Assembly: GCA_036376595.1 (NCBI GenBank)
Contig: DASVAA010000209.1
Coordinates: 1 to 8,233 of the forward strand
Direction: 5' to 3'
DNA: 8,233 nt
Origin: SMAG-U1939 sp036376595
Lineage (GTDB): Bacteria; Chloroflexota; Ktedonobacteria; Ktedonobacterales; JADMIN01
Under the pieces are notes generated by a model. That model was not told where the DNA came from. It ran no database searches and was given only the letters and a program-made list of their open reading frames with translations. The position numbers and the translations under genes were made by a program. Positions 1-6,200 of the stretch are shown piece by piece. Each line of letters begins with the position of its first letter. Positions within the stretch are counted from its first letter, which is position 1.

Positions 1-180
1 GTTCCCGCGCCGCTTGCCGGCGCGCAAGCTCCAGTGAGCCGGAGACGAGTATGCCACCAGGGGCTGACGGTGGGGGTGGACTGCCGGGCCACGGCTGGAA
101 GACGGGCGCCCATTTCGGGTACAATTATATCGTATAGTGAAGTATATGGAGCTGTCCGGCACGCTCGCTGCGAGTAGGGC
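1..180. other. Left-edge region without a confident gene
   Basis: No frame here gives a recognisable protein. On the + strand, one frame stays open from position 1 to a TAG at 175-177, another ends with TGA at 35-37 and the third ends with TAG at 136-138. Any of these could be the tail of an upstream gene, but the translations have no recognisable family features. Short inverted repeats are visible (CGCGCC at 6-11 with GGCGCG at 19-24; GCTC at 28-31 with GAGC at 36-39), without a following T-run, so I do not call a terminator. From about 111 to 150 the base composition drops sharply to AT-rich, which fits a promoter for the downstream ClC gene. Confidence 0.4.
120..138 (+). promoter_or_regulatory. 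Candidate -10 boxes upstream of the ClC gene
   Basis: Two hexamers close to the bacterial -10 consensus lie in an AT-rich island within otherwise GC-rich DNA: TACAAT at 120-125 and TATAGT at 133-138, each matching five of six positions. No good -35 is present; the best for the first box is TGGAAG at 96-101 with an 18-bp spacer, matching only three positions. The island also holds repeated GTATA units (GTATAGT and GTATATG), which could be part of an operator. This is a positional and compositional call only. Confidence 0.35.
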
Positions 181-307
181 ATGGAGAGCGGAGCGTGCCG
201 CCCGCCTCACCTACGCAAGGCTGCGATTATCAGATGGTGGCTGCTCCCCGATGACTTGATCCGGCTGTGGGCGCGCATTGTGTGGGCCGGTCGTGCGGAT
301 CGCTTGT

Positions 308-312
308 GGAGG
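308..312 (+). promoter_or_regulatory. Shine-Dalgarno that decides the ClC start
   Basis: A perfect GGAGG sits 6 nt before the ATG at 319. The longest open frame begins at ATG 181, but that codon has no comparable ribosome binding site: only AGGG, 1 nt away. The site therefore favours translation from 319, dropping 46 residues. Confidence 0.6.
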
Positions 313-318
313 ATGTTC

Positions 319-2454
319 ATGCCCGTTTCGCCAACTGAATCGTCTGCGTCCGGCGCGCCGCCCGGCCGTGCTCGCGGCCGCAATGGAGTCGCTTGGCGCG
401 TCGCGCACTGGCTGGCGGGCGGCCCGCACCCGCAGGGCGCCATCGTGCCGACGCAGACCGGCGCCACTGAGTCGTCACTGGCCGATTTCACCGCCAACGG
501 CCGCATGGTCGTGATGAGCGGCCTGGCTGTCGTCGTCGGCGTGCTCGGCGCGCTGGTCACCGTCTTTTTGCTCGCGCTGATCGGCTTTATCACCAATCTG
601 GCCTATTATCATCGCTTCTCGCTCACGCTGGCCTCGCCGGCTGGCAACACGCTCGGCTGGTGGGCGGCGCTGATTCCGATCATCGGCGGCATCATCGTCG
701 GCTTGATGGCCCGCTATGGCAACGAGCGCATCCGCGGCCACGGCATCCCCGAGGCGATGGAGGTGATCCTCGTCGGCGGCAGCAAGATCGAGCCAAGCCT
801 CGTCGCTCTCAAGCCCACGTCGTCGGCGATCGCCATCGGCACCGGCGGCCCGTTCGGCGCCGAGGGGCCTATCATCATGACCGGTGGCGCGATCGGATCG
901 GTGCTCGGCCAGCTCTTCAAGCTCTCGGCTGCCGAGCGCAAGACGCTGCTGGTGGCGGGCGCGGCGGCGGGCATGGCCGGCATCTTCAACGCGCCCATTG
1001 CCTCGGTGCTGCTGGCCGTCGAGCTGCTGCTCTTTGAGTGGAAGCCGCGCAGCCTGGTGCCAGTAGGGCTGGCGGCGGTCACGGCGACCATCCTGCGGCG
1101 CCTGTGGCTGGGCAATCATTACATGTTTCCGTTCCCACTCACCCATCTCGCGCCCAGTCCGGCCATTGTGATCGCCGCGGCATTCGTCGGCATCCTGGCG
1201 GGCGTTCTCGCCTGGGTGCTGACGCTCGGCATCTACGGCGCCGAAGACCTCTATCACAAGCTGCCGGTCCACTGGATGTGGTGGCCGGCGATCGGCGGCG
1301 TCGTGGTGGGCATCGGCGGCGTCTTCTTCCCGCTGGCGCTCGGCGTCGGCTACAGCACGATCAGCGCTGAGCTGGCGGGCAGCCTTGCGATCGGCACGCT
1401 GGTCGGCATCCTGATCTTCAAGTCGGTGCTGTGGGTCGCCTCGCTCAGTTCTGGCACGTCGGGCGGCATCCTTGCCCCGGTGATGCTCATCGGCGGCGCG
1501 ATGGGCGGCATCCTCGGCGGCCTATTGCCATCTCACTCCACCGGGCTATGGGCGCTGATCGCGATGTCGGCGACGCTGGCGGGTCTGATGGACGCGCCGC
1601 TGATGGGTGTGATCTTCGCCATCGAAACCTCTGGCGCGCTCAACATGACCCTGCCGCTGCTGGTGGCCTGTGTCACGGCCTATGGGGTCGTCGTGCTCGT
1701 GCTGCGGCGCTCGATCCTCACCGAGAAGGTCGCGCGTCGGGGCTTCCACATCTCGCGCGAGTATGCGGTCGATCCGCTGGAGGTGCTGGCGGCGCGCGAG
1801 GTGATGGAGTCGGAGGTGGTGACACTCTCCGGCGAGCTGCCGCTGTCCGCGATCCGCCAGCAGATGGCGCAGTCTGGCGGCCGCCAGCGCCGGCTCTACC
1901 CGGTGGTAGACAAGCAGGGCCAGCTCCTCGGCGTCGTCACGCATTCCGACCTGGCGCGGCTGGGCATGATCGGTCCCAAAGACGCGCGGCGCGTGCGCGA
2001 CATCGTGCGCCCCGAAGTCGTCGTCGCCTATCCCGACGAGACGCTGCGCAATATCGCCGCGCGCATGATCACCACTGGCAAGTGGCGTGTGCCGGTGGTC
2101 GCCCGCGAGAATCCGCGGCAGGTGGTGGGAATGCTCTCCCAGCGCGATCTGCTGCGCGCGCGCGAGCGGCTGCTGGAGGAGGAGCGCCACCGCGAGCGCA
2201 TCTTCCGGCTGCGCACGGTCGCACCGCGCCGCGAGGCCGAGGCCGCCGCGCAGCAGACGCCGGAGGAGACGCAGACGCAGGTGCAGACCACGCACAAACT
2301 GCCCCCGCCGACTGTGCCCTCCGCCCCTGCCGAGGTGTCGCCCAACGGCAGCGCGCCGGGCGCCGCGCAGGACACGACTCACGGCACAGCGGTGGTCGAG
2401 CGGACGGGCCAGGTTCCGGCCGAGGATGAGGTGAGCGAGCCAAGCGACGTCTAA
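319..2454 (+). CDS. ClC-family chloride channel/transporter with C-terminal CBS pair
   Basis: Integral membrane anion transport protein of the ClC family, 711 residues from the chosen start. After a hydrophilic N-terminus of about 60 residues, hydrophobic helices run from about residue 63 to 470. ClC signatures appear in order: GHGIP at 140-144 (family GSGIP), GAEGP at 180-184 with the gating glutamate E182, and GGILAP at 382-387 (the GxFxP region). The position equivalent to the internal proton-pathway glutamate of E. coli ClcA (E203) is Leu236, directly after E235, which is channel-like. Two CBS domains follow (about 492-550 and 559-620), a known place for adenine nucleotide regulation in this family. 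A charged helix and about 85 probably disordered residues rich in P, Q, T and E end the protein. Start: ATG 319 with GGAGG at 308-312; an in-frame ATG at 181 would add 46 residues and cannot be excluded. Whether it is a channel or a proton-coupled exchanger cannot be settled from sequence alone. Confidence 0.93.
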   Translation: MPVSPTESSASGAPPGRARGRNGVAWRVAHWLAGGPHPQGAIVPTQTGATESSLADFTANGRMVVMSGLAVVVGVLGALVTVFLLALIGFITNLAYYHRFSLTLASPAGNTLGWWAALIPIIGGIIVGLMARYGNERIRGHGIPEAMEVILVGGSKIEPSLVALKPTSSAIAIGTGGPFGAEGPIIMTGGAIGSVLGQLFKLSAAERKTLLVAGAAAGMAGIFNAPIASVLLAVELLLFEWKPRSLVPVGLAAVTATILRRLWLGNHYMFPFPLTHLAPSPAIVIAAAFVGILAGVLAWVLTLGIYGAEDLYHKLPVHWMWWPAIGGVVVGIGGVFFPLALGVGYSTISAELAGSLAIGTLVGILIFKSVLWVASLSSGTSGGILAPVMLIGGAMGGILGGLLPSHSTGLWALIAMSATLAGLMDAPLMGVIFAIETSGALNMTLPLLVACVTAYGVVVLVLRRSILTEKVARRGFHISREYAVDPLEVLAAREVMESEVVTLSGELPLSAIRQQMAQSGGRQRRLYPVVDKQGQLLGVVTHSDLARLGMIGPKDARRVRDIVRPEVVVAYPDETLRNIAARMITTGKWRVPVVARENPRQVVGMLSQRDLLRARERLLEEERHRERIFRLRTVAPRREAEAAAQQTPEETQTQVQTTHKLPPPTVPSAPAEVSPNGSAPGAAQDTTHGTAVVERTGQVPAEDEVSEPSDV

Positions 2455-2463
2455 GGGCCGCCG

Positions 2464-3195
2464 CTAGATCACGAAATCAAGGCCAGCCTCGTCGCCCAGA
2501 TCTTCCAGCTCGCGGGCGCCGCCGTGCGGAGTGAGCAGCTTCGCTGGCTGCGCCACCACCACCGAGTGCGGCGGCAGATTCTCGACGACCAGCGCCATCG
2601 CGCCGATGCGGCTGTCGTGGCCAATGGTGATCGGCCCCAGGATCGAGGCGCCGACGCCGATTGTCACGTTGTCCTCGATGGTCGGATGGCGCTTCACGCG
2701 GCCGTCGCCGTGGTGCTTCCACCAGCCGGTCGCGCCCAGCGTCACCTGGTGGTAGAGCATCACGTTGTCGCCGATCTCCGACGTCTCGCCGATCACGACG
2801 CCAGTGCCGTGATCGATGAAGAAGCGTCTGCCGATCCGCGCGCCGGGATGAATCTCAATGCCGCCGGTGATCAGCCGCCCGACCTGCGAGATCAGCCGCG
2901 GGACGAACGGGACGTGCCAGGTGTAGAGCCTGTGGGCCACGCGGTGTAGCAGCACGGCGTGCAGGCCCTGATAGGTCAGCACCTCGAAGATGTTGCGTGC
3001 CGCCGGGTCCTTCTCGAAGATCACGTCAATATCATCGGGCCAGCGGGTGCGCGTGCGCGCGTGGGGACGCAGCGGCGTGGGGGCTGCGCTGGTGCTCTCG
3101 GTGCTCTCGCTGCTCTCGGCGGGGGCGATCGGTTCGGTCGCCGAGTCGGCCGGGCGATCGATGGGGTAGAGGCGCTGCTGGTGTTGCGTTGACAT
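2464..3195 (-). CDS. cysE: Serine O-acetyltransferase
   Basis: Transfers acetyl from acetyl-CoA to L-serine, giving O-acetylserine, the committed cytoplasmic step of cysteine synthesis. The protein has 243 residues from ATG 3195. Residues 1-50 are a low-complexity tail rich in S, T, E, P and A, longer than usual. The helical SAT N-domain is about 54-110, and the left-handed beta-helix of hexapeptide repeats runs from about 113 to 220. Visible active-site features are E114 in GIEIHP (Asp in the E. coli enzyme, Glu in many others), H129 in DHGTG, and H170 in KRHPTI. The chain ends in DFVI. A C-terminal isoleucine is the known anchor that inserts into O-acetylserine sulfhydrylase (CysK) to form the cysteine synthase complex, which supports CysE over other hexapeptide acetyltransferases. 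No cysK lies in the window. A GTG at 3204, three codons upstream, is an alternative start; neither start has a strong ribosome binding site. The 3' end faces the ClC gene 9 bp away. Confidence 0.93.
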   Translation of the reverse strand: MSTQHQQRLYPIDRPADSATEPIAPAESSESTESTSAAPTPLRPHARTRTRWPDDIDVIFEKDPAARNIFEVLTYQGLHAVLLHRVAHRLYTWHVPFVPRLISQVGRLITGGIEIHPGARIGRRFFIDHGTGVVIGETSEIGDNVMLYHQVTLGATGWWKHHGDGRVKRHPTIEDNVTIGVGASILGPITIGHDSRIGAMALVVENLPPHSVVVAQPAKLLTPHGGARELEDLGDEAGLDFVI

Positions 3196-3294
3196 GCTCG
3201 CCACGGGCTTTCGTTGGATTCGCGACAGGACACAAGCCGCAACACGGCGGCGTTCGCGCGACCCGCACGGCGCTGTGCATGGTTCCGAAAGTGA

Positions 3295-3323
3295 AGTTTA
3301 CCCCGTGGTGTGGGGCGCGTCAA
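3295..3323 (-). promoter_or_regulatory. Sigma-70-type promoter for cysE
   Basis: Read on the minus strand, TTGACG (3323 to 3318, five of six consensus matches) is followed by an exact 17-bp spacer and TAAACT (3300 to 3295, four of six). It lies just after the stop codon of the upstream membrane protein gene and predicts a start of transcription near 3288, leaving a leader of about 90 nt before cysE. This suggests cysE can be transcribed independently of the genes upstream of it. Confidence 0.6.
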
Positions 3324-3336
3324 CCGCCCGCCGCAC

Positions 3337-4011
3337 TCACGTCACCGCTGTCCCTGGCAAGCGTACCGGCAGCCGCGTCCTCCCGTAGGAGACGGTCAGT
3401 GCCAGCGCGGCGACGATACCGAGCGCCAGGCCGGCGAGCGGCCCGACGATCAGGCCAGAATGGATGCCGAGGAGTGGACTCGGCTCCAGACAATAGGCGT
3501 GCGAGGCACATGCGGGGCGATAGAGCGCCAGCCATGCCACGCCATAGGCCAGGCCGAAGACGTAGCCGTGCAGCAGGCCCGTCGCCGCCGCCACCAGCGC
3601 ACGCAGTACGCCGCCGAAGTGCGTCTGAAGCGCCGCGCTGTGCCCGATCAGCAGGCCTGCCGCCAGCGCCTGGACCGCGGCCAGCGCCAGAAAGCTGCGC
3701 GGCGCGACGGATATGTGCCGCGCGTATATCCCGGCCAGCAGCGCGCCGAAGGGCGCGGCAACGGCTATCGCGCACACGCTCCAGGCGAGCCAGATGGTCG
3801 CGCGGTGCCGGACGGTGGGACCGCAGCGCACGAGCAGATGCCCGATGCCGCACCCCAGGCCGATCACCCCTACCAGCAGCACGAGCGCCCACAGCGCGCT
3901 CGCGTCCACCAACCCAGCTGAGTAGCCCGCGAACCAGACGATCGCGCCGCACAACGCGGCGATCAGCGTCGAGGCGGCGGCACGCCCCACGTCTGCCCAG
4001 GAAACGCGCAT
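3337..4011 (-). CDS. Uncharacterised six-helix membrane protein
   Basis: I do not recognise the family. The 224-residue product is strongly hydrophobic, with probable membrane helices at about 11-33, 37-60, 71-95, 104-126, 135-164 and 183-208. The third and fourth helices are joined by a short positively charged loop (YARHISVAPR). The last loop, about 165-182, carries two cysteines (C168 and C174) that could pair if it faces outside. Glycine is frequent in the helices, including GLGCGIG at 51-57 and GPLAGLALG at 190-198, as in tightly packed helices. No signal peptide, catalytic motif or nucleotide-binding site is visible. The start at ATG 4011 is preceded by AAGGGAG, with GGGAG 9 nt away. 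It lies 48 bp downstream of rqcH on the same strand with no visible terminator between, so co-transcription is plausible. A function should not be assigned from this. Confidence 0.75.
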   Translation of the reverse strand: MRVSWADVGRAAASTLIAALCGAIVWFAGYSAGLVDASALWALVLLVGVIGLGCGIGHLLVRCGPTVRHRATIWLAWSVCAIAVAAPFGALLAGIYARHISVAPRSFLALAAVQALAAGLLIGHSAALQTHFGGVLRALVAAATGLLHGYVFGLAYGVAWLALYRPACASHAYCLEPSPLLGIHSGLIVGPLAGLALGIVAALALTVSYGRTRLPVRLPGTAVT

Positions 4012-4059
4012 GATGAGGCGCTCCCTTCCGCCGTTGCTTGCTGGGCGTGCCTGTTTAGC

Positions 4060-6051
4060 TCAGGGGCTGAGGGCCGGGGCGCGCGGGGCGACGTGCAGCG
4101 TGCGCTCGCGCTCGTAGATCACCATCCCTGGCCCGCCGCCCTTCATATGGCGCACGTACCGTACCTCCGTATGGTCCACTGCTACCGAGCCAGATTCGCG
4201 CGCCTGGCTGTAGTACGCCGCCAGCGACGCCGCCTCGCGCAGCATCTCCTCGCCGACCGGCCGGCCGCCGTTGCGGATCACCACGTGCGCGCCGGGGATG
4301 CCGCGGGCGTGCAGCCAGGTGTCGTTGGGCCGCGCCTCGCGGAACGTCACCATCTCGTTCTGGCGGCTGTTCTTGCCGACGAGAATCATCATGCCGGCCG
4401 CCGCGGTGAACATGCTGGGCGCACCGCCCGGCTCCTGCCCGCGCCGCTGCTGCGCGTTTGGCGCCTTCCCTCTGCCCTGCTTGCCCTTGCCTTTGCTCTT
4501 GCCGCCCTTGGCACCCTTGGCGGACGGGCGCGCGCCATGCGCTCCTCCAGTCGGTGCCCCTTTGGCGCCGCGACCCAGATAGCCCGCCTCGGAGATCACC
4601 GCGCGCGCCTGCGCCACTTCGGCCGGCGTCTCGGCGAGCGCGAGATCGGTCTGGAGCTGCTCCAGCCGCGCCAGCTCGGTGGCATTGGCCTCGATCTGCG
4701 GTGGAATCTGCTCCGCCGCGCGCTGTAGCTTGTGGTAGCGCGTGTAGCGCGCGTTGGCGTTCTCCACCGCCGAGAGGCGTGGATCGAGCGCGATCTCCAG
4801 CGGCTCGCCCGGCGCGGCGAAGGGATTATCTGTCCGCCACAGCGTCGCGTGCTGGGGCACCTCAGTCTGGAAGGCCAGCAGCGTGTCGGCTTCCAGCCGC
4901 AGCCGCGCGGCGTCGTCGAGCGCGCGCAGCTCCTCGCGCAGCACGCTGTCTTTGCGCCGGCAGCGCTCGATCTGCGTGCGCAGCGCGTGGGCGAGCGCCG
5001 CTTTGGCCCCTTCGACGCCCGCGCGCCACTCGGCATCGGCGTAGTACGCCGCGAGCATGGCGCTGACGCTCTCCGCCGGGCGGAGCTCGGCGCTGGGGAA
5101 GCGCCACGGACGATACACCGCAAAGCCCACCGGCCGACTGGCTTGCGCCTCCTCGTGGGAGGTGGGAGCGTAGACCAGCGTTGGCTCCCAGATGCCCACC
5201 TCCGCCTGCGCCGCCAGCTCGCGCACCGCCGCCGCCAGCGCGTCCCAGTCGAGGGTCGCATCCAGCGGCTCGTCGGTCACGCCCAACGCGCGGGAGGCGA
5301 CCTCTTCGGCGACGTCGGTTCCTAGCCCCGCAATCACGCCCGCCAGCAGCGCGCGCGCGGTCGCCTCGTGACGCCGCCGGCCTTGCCCGCGCTTGCCCTT
5401 CGCGTGCGCTTTGCCCTCCATCGCCGGCGTGTGTGCCTGCTCTTGCTCCCGCTCTCGCTCCTGTGCCAGCAGGTCCTCGGCCGCTTCTCTCAATTCGGCT
5501 CCGGTCACGCTCCGTGCGTCGAGCCGCGGCACACTGGCGCCGTGCAGCGTACGCGTCTGGGGCGGCGGCGGACGGTAGGGTGCGTTGGGCACCAGCGCGC
5601 GATAGGCGTTGACCTGCGCCGAGACAGGATGCAGCGCTCCCAGGATCGTGCCACGCTCGTCGCGCAGGATGATGTTGCTCAGGCGCCCCATCAGCTCCAG
5701 CACCAGCCAGACCGGCTCGGCCTCGGTCCGCGCGCGAAAGCCCAGCTCCAGCACGCGCTCGGCCGGCGGCTGGCGCACCTCGGTCAGCCGCGCGCCTTCA
5801 AGGTGCTTGCGCAGCAGCATGACGAACGCCGGCGGCTCGGCCACCAGCTTGCGCGGCTTGCGCTCCAGCAGATGCACACGTGCGAGCTGCGGATGCGCCG
5901 AGGCGATCAGCCAGCGGTTGCGTCCGCCGCCGTAGAGCTGCAGCGCGATGGCATCCGGCGCCGGCGCGAAGACATCCTCCACGCGCGCACCCTGCTCCAG
6001 CGCCCGCAGCTCGTCGGCCACCGCGGCGAGTGTCAGCGCGTCGAGCTGCAT
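4060..6051 (-). CDS. rqcH: RqcH/Rqc2-family ribosome quality control factor (NFACT protein)
   Basis: Bacterial homologue of Rqc2/NEMF, older name fibronectin-binding protein A. The family binds the 50S subunit with stalled peptidyl-tRNA and directs alanine tailing that marks the nascent chain for degradation. The protein has 663 residues. The NFACT-N region spans about 1-300 and includes LELMGRLSNIIL at 118-129. Helix-hairpin-helix-like sequence lies around 233-256 and a helical/coiled-coil middle at about 340-490. The NFACT-R domain, about 547-655, has GKNSRQNEM at 559-567 and ARPNDTWLH at 573-581. Two features are unusual: a charged insertion at about 196-228, and a Lys/Gly/Ala-rich linker at about 493-544 just before NFACT-R. 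The conserved Asp-Arg pair that contacts tRNA in Bacillus RqcH (D97-R98) appears as E98-R99. Start: ATG 6051 with GAGGGG 10 nt upstream. The gene is divergent from gmk and is followed by a membrane protein gene. Confidence 0.93.
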   Translation of the reverse strand: MQLDALTLAAVADELRALEQGARVEDVFAPAPDAIALQLYGGGRNRWLIASAHPQLARVHLLERKPRKLVAEPPAFVMLLRKHLEGARLTEVRQPPAERVLELGFRARTEAEPVWLVLELMGRLSNIILRDERGTILGALHPVSAQVNAYRALVPNAPYRPPPPQTRTLHGASVPRLDARSVTGAELREAAEDLLAQEREREQEQAHTPAMEGKAHAKGKRGQGRRRHEATARALLAGVIAGLGTDVAEEVASRALGVTDEPLDATLDWDALAAAVRELAAQAEVGIWEPTLVYAPTSHEEAQASRPVGFAVYRPWRFPSAELRPAESVSAMLAAYYADAEWRAGVEGAKAALAHALRTQIERCRRKDSVLREELRALDDAARLRLEADTLLAFQTEVPQHATLWRTDNPFAAPGEPLEIALDPRLSAVENANARYTRYHKLQRAAEQIPPQIEANATELARLEQLQTDLALAETPAEVAQARAVISEAGYLGRGAKGAPTGGAHGARPSAKGAKGGKSKGKGKQGRGKAPNAQQRRGQEPGGAPSMFTAAAGMMILVGKNSRQNEMVTFREARPNDTWLHARGIPGAHVVIRNGGRPVGEEMLREAASLAAYYSQARESGSVAVDHTEVRYVRHMKGGGPGMVIYERERTLHVAPRAPALSP

Positions 6052-6076
6052 CTGTCACCGTCCCCTCGCGCGTGGC

Positions 6077-6109
6077 TTGCCGTGCCGCGCGCCAAACAAA
6101 TAGTATAAC
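6077..6109 (+). promoter_or_regulatory. Candidate promoter for gmk overlapping the rqcH promoter
   Basis: On the plus strand, TTGCCG at 6077-6082 and TAGTAT at 6101-6106 are 18 bp apart, each with four of six matches. Alternatively TATAAC at 6104-6109 could serve as the -10, with GTGCCG at 6082-6087 as a poor -35. Either choice overlaps the opposite-strand -10 of rqcH, so the two promoters would compete for the same melted segment. The gmk leader would be about 85 nt. Confidence 0.4.
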
Positions 6110-6131
6110 ATGAGATAGAGTGCCGTCTCAC
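6102..6131 (-). promoter_or_regulatory. Extended -10 promoter for rqcH
   Basis: On the minus strand, TGT followed by TATACT (6110 to 6102) is a complete extended -10 element (TGn plus a five-of-six hexamer). GTGAGA at 6131 to 6126 is a possible -35 with an 18-bp spacer and four of six matches. Transcription would begin near 6095, about 45 nt before the rqcH start. It sits in the only AT-rich patch of the intergenic region. Confidence 0.55.
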
Positions 6132-6156
6132 TTGCCGCCTGCTTGGCAAGGGCAAG
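6131..6156 (+). repeat. Inverted and direct repeat in the gmk leader
   Basis: CTTGCC at 6131-6136 pairs perfectly with GGCAAG at 6145-6150 around an 8-nt loop, and GGCAAG is immediately repeated at 6151-6156. In RNA this makes a 6-bp stem in the gmk leader with two possible right arms; in DNA it could be a protein site. No T-run follows, so it is not a standard intrinsic terminator. The function is unknown. Confidence 0.4.
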
Positions 6157-6200
6157 AGGGCACATCGACACAAGCATCACGACACAGGACAAGAAGGGTT

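Noticed and set aside
1..60. Structured RNA or intrinsic terminator from the short inverted repeats, including a faint resemblance of 37-56 to a cobalamin-riboswitch B12 box
   Set aside because: The stems are only 4-6 bp with no T-run, the box match is partial, and the other conserved parts of that riboswitch are not visible; the window edge also removes context.
1431..2429. 332-codon plus-strand open frame inside the ClC gene
   Set aside because: It is an out-of-frame, Arg/Gly/Ala-rich shadow of the CBS-containing part of the ClC gene, which is well supported in the other frame.
2997..4013. 338-codon plus-strand open frame opposite the cysE start and the membrane protein gene
   Set aside because: The translation is Arg/Pro/Ser-rich and compositionally typical of an antisense shadow; the minus-strand frame gives coherent membrane helices.
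5368..6108. 246-codon plus-strand open frame opposite the N-terminal half of rqcH
   Set aside because: It is antisense to a confidently identified gene and has no recognisable domain.
6120..6200. GTG 6120 as the gmk start
   Set aside because: It lies within a few bases of the predicted transcription start, has no ribosome binding site, and the added residues are unlike Gmk.
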